From Paramecium pentaurelia (lineage: Eukaryota > Ciliophora > Oligohymenophorea > Peniculida > Parameciidae), in contig CAJJDO010000019.1 in assembly GCA_905183005.1 (NCBI GenBank), positions 557,989 to 621,988 of the forward strand: a stretch of 64,000 bases of DNA. The letters run 5' to 3'. Shown here piece after piece: positions 27,830 through 41,600 of this stretch (the first letter of the stretch is position 1; the number at the start of each line of letters is the position of its first letter). A program made the translations under genes and the position numbers. The notes beneath the pieces were generated by a model, which saw only the letters and a list, made by a program, of their open reading frames with translations, was not told where the DNA came from and made no database searches.

Positions 27830-30800
27830 ATGCGCGAACATGTTTTGATTATTGTTTTAATAATTTCTTGTTGCTAGGCTGGAAATATTTGTAGCTTATA
27901 CCCATTTAACCCTATATAATGCATTCAATAAACCTTAGATTCATTTTGTAAATTAAGTCTTTAATCAAGGTTAATATAATTATTTAGAAACAAAATGCAT
28001 TGAATTCTATTAAACTGATTATGGATGTATTAACAATTTGAACAGAAAAGCTTGCATTGCACAATAAATAGATAAATAAAATAATGAAGTTAGATGTATA
28101 ATTTTAAAAATATAGCTTAGGTTTATTTTAAAATAAATGTATGTAAACAACAAACTTACATTTAATGACTTTAGGATGTAATCCTAATTTCTCTAAATTC
28201 TCATGTCTTAATGTTATTAATTAAGATTGTATATGGTAAGGAGAATGTAAGTAATATGAAACCCAAAATTATGACTAAAACATTGAGGAGGCCAGCTGTG
28301 AATCATATTATAATTAACCTGTAACTCCTTAAATGTGTGCAAAAATATAAAAATTAAGATGTAAATTAAAAAATAAACTAGGTTTTCATGGAGGAATAAA
28401 ATATGATTATAAATGTATAACATTATTAGAAGAACAACTTTCAGAAATTAAATGCTCTCAAAAAGGCTTAAATAAAAGTGGATGCCTTTCTATCACCACT
28501 AAGGATTAAAATTGTAATCATAAATATTTATTTTAGGTATTTTTAAAGATAATCAGTGTTAATTTATAGATATATATTAATTAGATTCTTGTGATTATAT
28601 TATAAATAAGCAAACTTGTTTATCTTCTAAAATAAATAAATTATAATGTGAATGGACTATTGAAGGTTGTAGAATATTTTAAAATAAAAATTATCAATGC
28701 AATTAAATAACTGATGTTAATTATTTTGTATGTGAAAACTATGATGGTATATGTTCATATAATATTGAAACTTAAAGTTGTTAAGATTTAACTCCATCAT
28801 AATTAAATAATCTATCTTGTTCTACAATAGGATTAAGTAGATAAGCATGTTTATTAATAAAAAATAATAATTGCACTTTTTATAGAGGCTTTTGTGAGAG
28901 TTTATCAGAAGAAGATTTAAAGATATTTAATTGTGATATGTTATTAAATGAAGATGCTTGTACTAATATAAAAACATAATTTTAATATTGTTAATGGAAT
29001 GGTATGTAATGTGAAAGAGTATTTGTAAATTAATCTTTGACTTGTGATGTTAACAATAATAAGAATTTTAAATATAATGGACTCTTTTGTCAAAATATAT
29101 CAAATAAAGAAGCAGCTTGTAAATATGATAATATTTTGAAACAATGTGTTCCAAGTTCTCCAGATGACTTTTGTGATACATCTTATCTAAATTTTCTAGG
29201 TTGTTTAAATATAAAAAGATATAATTAGACATGTTAATGGACAATCAATGGATGCAGATTTATTCAAATTTTGCCATTCTAAACAACTTGTGAAAGCTTA
29301 GGCCATGCCAATCCTAATGCCTGTTCTCAAGTAATAGAAAGCCTGTAAGAAGGTTGTTATTATGAAAAAATATATCAAAAATGTTAAAATGTAGATTAAT
29401 TATAAAATTAAGGTTAATTATTAAATTCATTAGATTGTGAAAACAAATAATTAGGATTAAATAGAATACTTTGTGCTAGTATAATTAAACCATAGACAGC
29501 TTGTAGATGGCATTTAAATGAATGTGTTAAGATTTTCAGTTAAAAAGAAATTTCAGATGTGTCTTGTTAAGAATTAATATATTCAAATTCTCAGAGTTGT
29601 GCTATGATCTCATTTAAATTAGAACCTTGTAGATTTGAAAGTGCCGCTAAGGGGTGCATTAACTCTGTTAAAAAAATTATGAAATGTGATACATTAGGTT
29701 TAAATGCATTTGCTTGTGCATAATTAGAAGATTAATGTTACTTTAATCAGGATTAATTAGAATGCCAGCTCTTGTAATCTTAAAATTCGTCTTCAAATTC
29801 TTCTTAAACACCTGATTCTTATAATGATCAATCATTATATAGCAGTTTGAACAATTTATCATGTATTCAAAGTTCTCCTACATAAAAGATATGCAAATTA
29901 ATATCAAAACCAGGATAATTATGTTAATGGAAAGAAACACTAGATAAATGTGGAGTAGTCATTGTGAGTATAAATTAAAAATGCACAGAATTTAAAAATG
30001 TTAATAGTAACGTTTGTGCAGCTGTAGTAACAGAAAATCCAGATTTTATACCTAATAATGAAATAAAAAAAGTTGGATATTGTAAATTCGATCCAGCCAA
30101 TAGTATTTGTGTTGTTTTAGAGGGAAATGAACTTTGTGAAACTAATTGTTGTACTGAGAGTAAATTTAATGGAATTAATTAACATTCTTGTAGTTTTCTA
30201 ACAAGAAAATCTAATTCATATTGTTACTTTGATGTTAATAGATGTAAAGAATTGACATCAAATATGGTTGATATCACAGATGAAAAAGCAGTTAAACAAT
30301 TTTTTAATGCTAATGAAGTAAATGGATTCATATGTTCATAGATGGGTAAAAGATCATGTCATATGATTGAATGGTCAACTTCATAAAGATGTTATTTTAA
30401 TGGAAATTCATGTATTAATATCAATTTTGAGAATTATAACAATTTTAAAATATTTACGGAAGAACCTTCAATTTTAAATCGTTATGCTTGTTTGGCAATT
30501 GAAGCATCCTTAACAATTTATAATAGCGAAAAATATTTTGAATATGATCATGAGAATCATCGTTGTATTAGTAAAGAGTATTTAAGTTCACCTCCTTATT
30601 ATGCACGTTGTGAAGATGTTTAAGGAAATTCTAATATATGCTTAAGATTTACAGAAAATAATAATTGTAGATGGGATAAAAAATTATTAAAATGTGTAAC
30701 AATGTCATAAGCTGAATTTGAAGATATAACAACTTGTGATTAAAATTAAAATATTAGAGCATGTAGAGAAAATATTCATGCTCCTTGTTTCTTTTCATTT

Positions 30801-33800
30801 GATTTAGACAAATGTATAACTGCTTATACTAATGTACCATTTAATTACTTTGATTTTAAAGGATTGGTATCATAAAAAGCATGTTCAAAAATTGAATTCA
30901 CAAAAAATTTATGTGAATGGTAAAATTATAAATGCATATAATCAAATAAAAGTTCAACAGAATGTGATGTAACTGGAGCAAATAAATATACATGCTTTAA
31001 AAATACATCAGGAAAATGTAGATGGAGTAAGGAAACATCAACATGTTATCAGATTGCAACAATAAAATAAATAGGAGAATTAGGATGCTTAGATAATTTA
31101 AATTCAGTTCTATGTAGATTAGTAACAAAGGAACCATGTATGTGGGATGATTCAATATATGAATGTGTTAGGTTTAAATAAATTCATCATACGGATTTCA
31201 TATCTTTAGATAAATAAAATTTCTATAATGCATTAGCTTGTTTATAAATAACAGGAGCAGGATATATATATGATGAAAAAAATAATAAATGCACATTAAT
31301 TGACAATTCAAACAATCGAATGAAATGTTAATAAATGATAAATTAATATGCTTGTTTATATTTAACAAGAGGATTTAATTGTGTATATGATACAACTAAA
31401 ATGCCTCCATGCTAATTATTCACTGATGATTAATCAGAATGTACAACATATAATCTAATAAATATATAAGTTTGCATGGATATTTCTAAATTATGTTACT
31501 TCTCAAAATCAAAATTGTAATGTTTAGTTGCAGATATTCCTTAATCATCAACTTGTTCCTAATTGGGTGATTAGGTAAATAATGGAATTCATTATAATAA
31601 ATTATCCTGCTCTTCTATTGATGAATCATTAACATAATCCTATTCTGAAAATTAATGTTATGAGGGTGACGAAAAAAAATAATAGTGTAGTTATGAATTT
31701 AATTGCGAATGGCATAATTAATTTTATGGATGTAAAGTCAAATAATAATTTATATTATTTTTTGATAAAGAAAATACAATAGAAAAGTCTGTCTTTGAAT
31801 ACAGATACAAAATAGATAATTGTACAAATTAATGTAACAAATACATAACCAAACCAGAATCATATTAATAAAGTTACAAGGTAACATTTCCAGGAACTTC
31901 AATTTCTCTACAATGTGGTATTAATAAGACATGTGATTATTAAGATAAAATTTGTTAAACAAATTCTGATTGTTCAACCATTTATATTAATCCAATTTAA
32001 ATTAATGATGATGGTACATTTAATAATGGTACAAAATAGAATTAATTATGCACAAAAAAATGTTAAAAAAGCGGTGATATAGTCTGCAATCCATCAGTCT
32101 AAACTTACCCATAAGAAATTACCAAAGATCCTATAATTCAAACATAATCCTGTTTAGGGAGGTGTAATAATTCCAATTCTTATTGTTCCAAAGATTTTGA
32201 ATGTGGTTTGAACATCATTACTGAATAAGAACAAAGAGGTAATACAACTGTTCCTGTTGAAAAAGCATATCAAAATATATGCAAAAATTATGAATGTACC
32301 TAAGGGAAATCTAACTGTTAAACTAAGAATGATTGTCCAGATTATGTTTCTAAAAGTTGGGAGTTTTAATTAGCTCAATGTTTTAAAAAAACTATCTACG
32401 TAATAGTTCCTATTTGTAAAGGATTCGCTTATATTGAATTAAAATGCAAAAATACTTTCTCTAAAGCACTTTGTTTGTATGGAGTATTAGAAGAATGTTT
32501 CTTTGATATAAATTAAGGAGGTTGTATTTAATTAAAGGGAAATGAACATAAAGTACCTAATTGTTCATCAATTTCAAGCAGATGCAAACCTACAGAATAA
32601 GCATTAGAATGTGATCCAAATAAACCAATTTGTAAAAATAGTACAGAATGTTAACCTAATGGTTTCTTAAATTCTTGTCTAAAGAGTTCTAACTAAAAAG
32701 TAATTTGTAAAGCTGGATAATCAAAGATATTCCCAGATGAAAATTAATGTTTCTCTTTATAGAGACAAATTTAATAATGTGAAAAAGTAACTGTAGATGA
32801 AAATCTTTAATGTGATTAGATGACTGGAGATGAATCTCCTGCTTTATGTGCATTAGCAATAGATTTCTGTCGCTTTGAGTTAGACAGATGTGTTAGTGAT
32901 AAACCATTAGATTAACAAAATTAATGTATTTGTGATTCAAGTTTTAGTAAATCACTTTGTGAAGATTGTGGATGCGTATTTGATTTTGTCGGATATTGCC
33001 AATAAAAGCCACTTGTTCCCTAATTAAATCCTGATGGATCAAACAAATATTATTTATGTTATGAAGTTAATTAATTAAATATTTTGGAAAAGGCTATAAT
33101 TTGTACTATGGTAGAGTAGGCTTGTAAATTTAAAGATAATAAATGTGAAGATGCAACTCATAGTACATGTGAGTAATTGAAGCAATCATTTACTACTAAG
33201 AAGGCATGCACTCTTTGTTAGGGTGCTAGTACTTATTACGATATTAATAATCATACTTGCTAATATATTCTGCTCAAAAGTGTCTCATAATGTTCTCTCT
33301 TAAATAGAGAAGGTTGTTTATAAAAGACAAAAGATATAATGTGTAAATGGGAAAATTATGAATGTAAATAAATTGATAAAATAACAGCATCAGATAGTAG
33401 AGAGTGTTCAATATATAATAGAGAAGCTTGTATTTAATTTTCATATCATTGTTGGTTTGATATAAATATTAGTTATTGTACAGAATTTGATCCATTGTAA
33501 GGAGATTGTAAGTTATTATTAAATAGAGATCTATGTATATATTCATTAAAATAATCATGTTAATGGGATTTAATTAATAATAAATGTATAATAGATAATT
33601 AAGAAATTACATAATGTAAAGGTTTAAATAAATTTGGATGTTTAAATCAATCAATTTTATAATGTGTATGGTCTGATAGTTATGAATGTGAATAAGCTGA
33701 ATTAAATAATAATGTTTAATCATGTGAATCTCCATTAAATTATTCATAAACAGCATATATAACAAATTTTAGTAAAAGGGTTTGTTCTTCAATTAATATT

Positions 33801-36800
33801 AATTAAAGTTGTTTCTTAGATAATTATTATTAATGTAGAAAAATTATTATAACTGATAAAATTAATTGTGATAGTTATGGATTAAATAGATTTGGTTGTA
33901 TTAATAGATCATTAGGATAATGTTAATTTATAGATAATGATTAAAAATGTATAGAAAATTTAAATAATTAAATTGGATGTATAGATTCATTAAATAAATG
34001 GGCTTGTATTTCTTAAAAATAAACATGTAAATTTGATAATAATAAATGTACTTTTCATTAAGTTAATACAATTAATGATATCATTAATTCAAATTCAAAA
34101 TTTGCTTATTCAAAAACAGTTTGTAGTTCTTTAGATTCAAATTTAAAAAATAGTTTAATTTATAGTGAAATATAAAATAGATGTATTGATGTATCAAATA
34201 GATAACCTTTTATTGATAATTGTTATAGATTTACAACAAATAAGTATTCTTGTTAATAAAAGACATTATAAACATGTGAATATGATTTAATTGATAATAA
34301 TTGTATTAAAACATCTTAATAAACTTTAAAAACAATTAATAATTGTTTTACTGAAAAATATTTGAATTGGGTTTCTTGTATTTCTTTACTTTCAAATTGT
34401 AAATTTAATGGAGAAAAATGTTTACCTATTGATTTATAAATTGATACTTGTCAATATTTATATTAAGAATAATATATAGTAAAAGATAAAGTTTGTGCAA
34501 TTACAAAAGATCAAAGTTGTAAATTAAATGTTAATACAAATACATGTGAAATTGTAAAAATAACTGATAATTTCTAATGTTCAACTCCAGGGTTAAATAA
34601 AAAAAGTTGTATATTCTAAACCAAAGGTTATCTTTGTAGATTTGAAAATGATTAATGTATTTTTGATTATGGATATGCATTATGCGAAGATATGATTAAT
34701 GAAGAAAAATGTTATTCAATTAGAATTAAAGGATAATATTGTATATTTGATTAAATAAAAGGTTGTTAGTAAATTGATAATACTTTAATAGATTTAAATA
34801 AATGTATTCATTCATTTAAAACTAATCCTATTACTTGTTCAAGAAGTACAGACATAGCTTGTTTTTATGATATTGAGACAAAAAAGTGTATTGTGTACAA
34901 AAATCCTGAAGATAAAAATTAAACAATTAATTAGAATTATTTCATTTAGAACCTAAACTCATTTAATTTATTAGCTTGCTCTCTTAATAATATTGTTAAA
35001 TCTGATTAAATAAATACTTATGGTCAATTGAAAACTAAATGGATAGGTGAATGCATAGAAACATTAATCTCAGAAGCTACTACATTAAAATGCAATGATA
35101 AATTAAATGAGCCTGCATGTTTATCAATATAGACTCCTTTTTAATATTGCATATTTTTAGAAAATTAATGTTAATTTTAAGATCCTTAAAATTTTAAATC
35201 ATCTTTTTGCAATACTATTTAGAAAGTAAATTCAGGAATCTTTTGTTAGATAAATGAAACTCAAGCCTGCCGTTTTAATAATTAAATGAAATCATGCGAA
35301 ATTGTTACATCATCTACATCTGTCCAATGCGTTGATACTAAACCAGAATTTATTGGTTATAATAAAAGAGCATGCGATTTAAAACCTTAAGAGTGTACTT
35401 TTTCAAATGGGTGTTATTAATTAAAAGCAACATAGAATATTAAATTTTGTAATGAATTTTCTGTCGATGAATGTAATAAAGCTATGAGAGAAGGATGCAA
35501 AATAGATTAAAATAAATGTTTATCTATAAAGTCAAATGAATATTCTCAATTAGAATGTAGTTAAGTTGCGAATCTTATTGGATGCTATAATATCACTACA
35601 GAAAAACAATATTGTCAATATAATGAATTAAATAAGAGTTGTTAGTTAATTAAATTAGATAAAACGTCAGGCTTTTGTAAAAGTTTCTCTGCAATTAATA
35701 GTTAAGTTCCTTGTGAAAATACTAATGATATACCTTGCAAATACAATCCATTAGAGCATAAATGTGAGAATGCCTAAGGAGAGATAGAATTCTAATGCAT
35801 AAGAGGTTTAAATTAAATTGCTTGTTTGACTCTTACTTAATAATCTTTATAATGTCAATTCTATAATTACTGTTATGGACCGAATTATAATATTCTTAAT
35901 TGTGACCCTACAAAAATTAAAGATTGTTGTTAATTAGCAATTACAATTGAAAGTTGTTTATTTTAGGATTAGTTTTAATGTTAATGGTTGAATGAAGAAT
36001 GTAAATAATATTCAGAATAAAATTAAAAATGTTTATCTCTAATATATGTTTCAAGAAAAGTGTGTTATAATATTAAGGATTCTTTTTGTATTTTCAATTT
36101 GGATAAATTAGGATGTATAGACATAGAACCAGATAATTGTGAATAAGTCTAAACAAAAGAATAATGTATTTAATTTATTAATTTGCCATGCTATTGGGAT
36201 TTTATCAAAGACTAATGTTTATAAAAATTAATGAATCCAAACGATGGATGTTAAGATATTTAAGACTAATGGGGTAGTGAAAGATCATGCTTGGATGTTG
36301 AAAAATAAGGTGAAATGTGTATATTTTAAAATAAATGTTCTGCTTATTTGCAATCGAAAGACATAGGTTGCTCATAAAAATTAAATAAATAATCTTGTTT
36401 ATAATAAGTATTAAATGAATGCATTTGGGATTAAAAATAAAAATAAATCTGTCTTGAATTCAATAAGCAATCCAATTAATAATGTGACTCTAATCTTAGT
36501 TATCTTGCTTGTTTGAGTGTTAGAACATCTAATACATTTTGTTAATGGAAAGACAAGGAATGCAAAAATGTTGAAAATAATTAGATTATTTCTTTATCAT
36601 CTTTTTCATAAGTAAACTGTAATACATGTAGATTAATAAATGATGTTTCTAGTGTAATATGTGATACTTAGAATTTTAAATGCTTAAAAGTACATAATCT
36701 AAGGAATCTTACTTGTGATGTTATTGGAATGAATAAATAAGCTTGTTTAAATATAAAAGATTATCCTTGTAAATGGGATGATATAAACAAAATATGTTTA

Positions 36801-38574
36801 AAATATGAATCATCAGATATTAGTTGTTAAATCAAAAATACTAATCCTTTAACATGTTCAATAATAAATTTATCTTTACCTTGTGGATCAAAAGGAAGTA
36901 ATTGTGATTATGTTGATATAACAAAGATTTCTTGTGATTATCCAGGATTAAATGAATATGGATGTCTATAAATTACAAATTATCCTTGTGGATGGGTTTA
37001 TGATAATTTTATATAATAATACTAATGCAAATTAATCAAAAATTTTGATGCATGTTTAGGATATAATCATTAGGTTAATGCATTGGTATGTACTTAAATT
37101 ATGGATGTTCCTTGCTTTTATAATTCTAGTATTAGAAATTGTATTGTATTTAAAGTATCAGAAGACAATCGTTGTAATTAATTAGGAATTAATAGTATTG
37201 GATGTTCAAATATTGATGATTGTGTTTATATAAACGGAAGATGTGAGAAATATGATAAAAAAATGAATTTAAAATGTGAAGATGCTCTATTTTCAAATGA
37301 TAAAGTTTGTTCATAAATAGAAACGGATAGATGTAAATATAACATTTTAGGAAATGGTTGTATACCATCAGAATTATAAGATATCTGCTCAACCAAATAG
37401 ATCAATGAAATTGGGTGCAATGATTTGATAGATTGTTAATGGAATTATTCTAAATGCTAATGTAAGGCTTTGCGAAATAAGTATCCAGACTGCCCTTCTG
37501 TCACTGAATCGATAAAATGTTAAAATTTAAATTATTGCTATATTGCTACTTCTAATCCTTAATATGCTGATGAGATTAATTAATAGTTAATAGATTAAAA
37601 TTTAATAAAGTGCTTAAAAAAGACATGCGATTTTTATTCAATAGATTAATGTGATGGTTAAATAATAGATACTGATATTTGTTATTTAACCTCTAATAAA
37701 GAGTGTAAATTAGCAAAAACATGTGATGAAATAGTGGATCCGTATAATGATTGTTCCAATTATAATCTAAAAAATTAATACTGTTTCAGAAAGTTAGATA
37801 GTAAGAATTGTTTTGCTTCACCAGATTGTTAAACTTTAGATTTTATTAAATGTTAATAATATCCAGAAGATTGTATTTTTGAGTCAACATGTAAAACTAT
37901 AGAATGTTAATATTTTAATACATAAAGGAAATGTGAAGAAAAAAAATGTGAATGGATTCAATAAAATAAAAGTTGTATCAACTCAAATTTTTGCACTTCA
38001 CAAAGTAACGAAAATTGTATGAACGTTAAACAAAATGGGAAATAATGTGCTTTAATAGGGAGAGATGGAGAGGACTAATTTTGTTCAGATATTGGATGCA
38101 GATATCTCTTAATAGAGTATTCTCTATGTAATGGAGCTGAAATAGGTGATGAAGTATGTGTTCCATTATCAGATTCAAGTTGTGTAAGTTGCCAAGAAAT
38201 TAACGATCCTTGTATTTGTTTAGCACATTAAGATTCTTGTGAATATGATAGATTTCATAATATTTGTAAGTCTATTTAATGCGAAAGTTTTAATAAAGAA
38301 ACTTGTCCCTTTTCTAGATGTTAATTTAATTAATAGAATTAGGTATTTTATTGACTTTATTTCCTAGATATGTATTCCATTTTGTTAAAATAATTATAAT
38401 CGTAAGCAATGTCACAATTATTTATTTAGCTGTATCTGGGATACGGAGAAGTAGATATGTACTTAATAAAACAAAACCAATGTTTAAGGAGAGTCTCCAA
38501 TAAATATTATTATCACTAATATCTATGGATTAGTCTTACGAATAATAATACCAATTCTTATAATTGAGTTTTGA
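27830..38574 (+). CDS. Giant cysteine-rich surface-antigen-like protein, gene B (complete)
   Basis: Complete five-exon model: 27830-27947, 27970-28095, 28121-28513, 28537-38342 and 38368-38574. These sum to 10,650 nt, or 3,549 residues plus TGA. The start gives MREHVLIIVLIISCCQAG, a signal peptide. The first three introns (22, 25, 23 nt) each split a TGT Cys codon; the last (25 nt) is phase 0. Exon 4 is a single open stretch of 9.8 kb with no N. The protein is a chain of four-cysteine modules of about 40 residues (C, LNxxAC or GC, CxW/F, C), N/K/Q-rich, with a distinct core at 32394-33080. It ends in the hydrophobic tail …RIIIPILIIEF without a cytoplasmic domain, consistent with a GPI-anchor signal. 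It converges on gene D with 55 bp between stops. Probable role, by analogy with Paramecium surface antigens: cell-surface coat protein. The precise family is not recognised. Confidence 0.85.
27948..27969 (+). other. 22-nt intron 1, gene B
   Basis: GTAAAT...TCAAG, phase 1, splitting codon 40 (TGT). The unspliced frame hits TGA about 20 codons on; the spliced frame continues QYNYLETKCIEF. It sits at nearly the same codon as intron 1 of C and D. Confidence 0.8.
28096..28120 (+). other. 25-nt intron 2, gene B
   Basis: GTATAA...CTTAG, phase 1, splitting codon 82 (TGT). Exon 2 is 126 nt, the same length as exon 2 of genes C and D. The spliced frame reads a normal cysteine module, RCLFQNKC. Confidence 0.8.
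28514..28536 (+). other. 23-nt intron 3, gene B
   Basis: GTAATC...TTTAG, phase 1, splitting a TGT codon. Splicing gives …KDQNC-IFKDNQC and opens the 9.8-kb fourth exon. Confidence 0.8.
38343..38367 (+). other. 25-nt intron 4, gene B
   Basis: GTATTT...CCTAG, phase 0, containing an in-frame TGA. It is the counterpart of 9000-9024 in gene A. Removing it adds 68 codons ending in the hydrophobic tail. Confidence 0.85.
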
Positions 38575-38629
38575 ATTTATAATAATATATAAGATATTTT
38601 TAATGTAAATCTTAATAATTCTTATTTGT
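38575..38629. other. 55-bp spacer between convergent genes B and D
   Basis: Only 55 bp separate the two stop codons (38572-38574 on +, 38630-38632 on -). There is little room for two separate 3' UTRs, so the transcripts probably overlap or have very short tails. Confidence 0.7.
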
Positions 38630-41600
38630 TCACGATAAAATACAAATAAGGATACCAAAAGACAAATAAAGGTTCATATTCAAATTGTTTATAACAGGAC
38701 CTATAATAACCTAGTTTGTTATCTCTGGTTACATACAGATTTATAGTTCATAATTCCAATAACAGTTTAAAGAATGTTGATTGCAATCAAAATCATTTTT
38801 ATGATTAGCACAATGAAAATGACAAGCCTAAATAATATTTCACTTTTACCTGATTTTCTTAATTGTATTCACAAAAAGGATATTGTAGACATTAGTTTTC
38901 ATTAGTAAAATTATTGCAACTGATAGATTAGCATTAATTTAATTTTGGATTGAATCTGCAATATTCTTGATCTAAGCATAAACATAAATCTTTAATTTCC
39001 TCGCATTAAACACATGATTCATCTTTAAGTTTTACACAAATATTGTTATTAATAAACTAATTCCTACATGATTAATATTTATCTAGAAATTAACAACCTA
39101 GTTGACTACAAAAGATCTCATTATCATTTTTCAACCATTTGCATTAAATATTATTATACGAATTTTAATTACAATTCTCTTCAGTTTAATAAGTATCACA
39201 TTTTAACTTATCATTACATTCTTTAGTATTTATATTCCATTCGCAATTATAATATCTACAAACTTATTCTGTATATAATTCTGAACATTATTTTGTTTAA
39301 CAACGATCAGTATATTGGCAATAAAGTGAAAATTTTTCACACATAACTTTATTTAATTCTGAACATACTAATTTTTTACAGGAATTTAAATCAATACTTT
39401 GAATACAAGGCACACCGTTAATTACTAGTTTTGAACATAAAATATATGGATTTTTAACCTCTTCACATGAATTTGCCTATTAACATTAATTTTTAATGTT
39501 TAAATAACAAGTAGTATTTAATATTTAGTAATTTTAACATTCTTATTATTTAAGATCTGAGCAAAGTTTTTATCTACATGTACCAAAATTTTAATTTTCA
39601 ATTTATTAATTAACTTCATTATTATTTGTTAACTAAGATTCATATATACATTATTCATATTATTTACATTTTTATGACTCAACTATTTCATCACAAACTG
39701 GTAAAACATTTTGAATGCTTTAACATTCGCAATTGTTATTTTTCCAAAAACACTAATTTTATGATATAATGCAACCTGATTAACTTAGACCTTATCTCTT
39801 ACATATTTCATTAGATTGGGAAGTAATACAACCATTTTTCAAAGAACTATATTTGCATGAGTCTTATGCGTTTTTACAGATATCGGCATGAGCTTAAGGA
39901 TATTTAAGACAGTTGTAACTTTCTTCTTTAATTGCTTAGCATTTATGATTTTCGTAATAACATCCTTTTATATTAGAACATGCAATGTAATTTAAACCTT
40001 CAATATTACAATCAGCATAAGTTTCAATAGGAGTCTAGCAAATTTAAGTTTCTTTGTTGTAAAAACATGCATCAACTTAAACAGATGAGCATACCATAGA
40101 GTTAACTTATAACTTAATATTGTTACAAGAATCATAAGGCAAATAGTCATCACAATGATAATTATTATCTTCTTCATTTTTAATCCAAGCACAAGGATAA
40201 TTAGTAATTTATAAACAAGCAAATTTATTCAATCCTTAATGTTTGCAATTAACATTTAAATCTATTTTACCACAACCATTGCCTATGAAACCACAACTAT
40301 CTTGTACATTGATTAATGTACATGCTTTTGAATTTAAACCAGGCAAATTACATGAGATATCAAAATTTGTATTTTCTTTAGTGACTTATTCGCATGTTTT
40401 CTATACATTATTCCATTTACATAATTCAAATTGAATATGAAAACAAGAAATTTAATTTAAACCAAATTTTGATTATGAGCATGATAATTGATTTATATCT
40501 TTTAATTCAATACAAGAAGCTAATTTTTAAGAATAAGATATTAATCTATCATCTTCATATAACCCACAGACACTTGGATTCACATTTGTAGCTAATTCAG
40601 GTTTTTTAATTTTGCTATTCATATATTCAGATATATAGAAATTTTAGCATTAGTTATTCTTCCATACACAAAATGAACCAATCTTTTGGATTGATATACA
40701 TGATTTATAACTCAGAGATGAGTTACACTCTCTTTAACTAAATTCAGTCAATTATTTACATTCTCCAATTTCTACTTTATCAAATTCCTTATTTGACTTA
40801 CTCTTCCTTATTTAAACTTCTTTTATTACCCATTCACACTAACTAACAGTTTATTATAAACAAGATTAAATATTAAGATTACTATTACAATTATTAATAC
40901 TCTCATTTTAATAAAATGTCTCACATTAATTATTCTAAAATATACATTTTTAGCCACTTCTTTCAATCATAGTACATGCCTTCAAATTACCATTTTAATC
41001 TTTTATTTAACTACATTAATCAAAAATATCTTTTTTCTTGTAAATGCAAGTTTCATAGAGTTCATCNTTGTAACTTTCTTCTTTAATTGCTTAGCATTTA
41101 TGATTTTCGTAATAACATCCTTTTATATTAGAACATGCAATGTAATTTAAACCTTCAATATTACAATCAGCATAAGTTTCAATAGGAGTCTAGCAAATTT
41201 GAGTTTCTTTGTTGTAAAAACATGCATCAACTTAAACAGATGAGCATACCATAGAGTTAACTTATAACTTAATATTGTTACAAGAATCATAAGGCAAATA
41301 GTCATCACAATGATAATTATTATCTTCTTCATTTTTAATCCAAGCACAAGGATAATTAGTAATTTATAAACAAGCAAATTTATTCAATCCTTAATGTTTG
41401 CAATTAACATTTAAATCTATTTTACCACAACCATTGCCTATGAAACCACAACTATCTTGTACATTGATTAATGTACATGCTTTTGAATTTAAACCAGGCA
41501 AATTACATGAGATATCAAAATTTGTATTTTCTTTAGTGACTTATTCGCATGTTTTCTATACATTATTCCATTTACATAATTCAAATTGAATATGAAAACA

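Larger units (their letters stand above)
26099..28347. repeat. 1,124-bp direct duplication around single N (27223)
   Basis: Bases 26099-27222 recur as 27224-28347 (offset 1125). The block includes the upstream region, signal peptide and first exons of gene B. The first copy stops at the N in mid-gene. An unmerged contig overlap is the simplest explanation. Confidence 0.85.
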
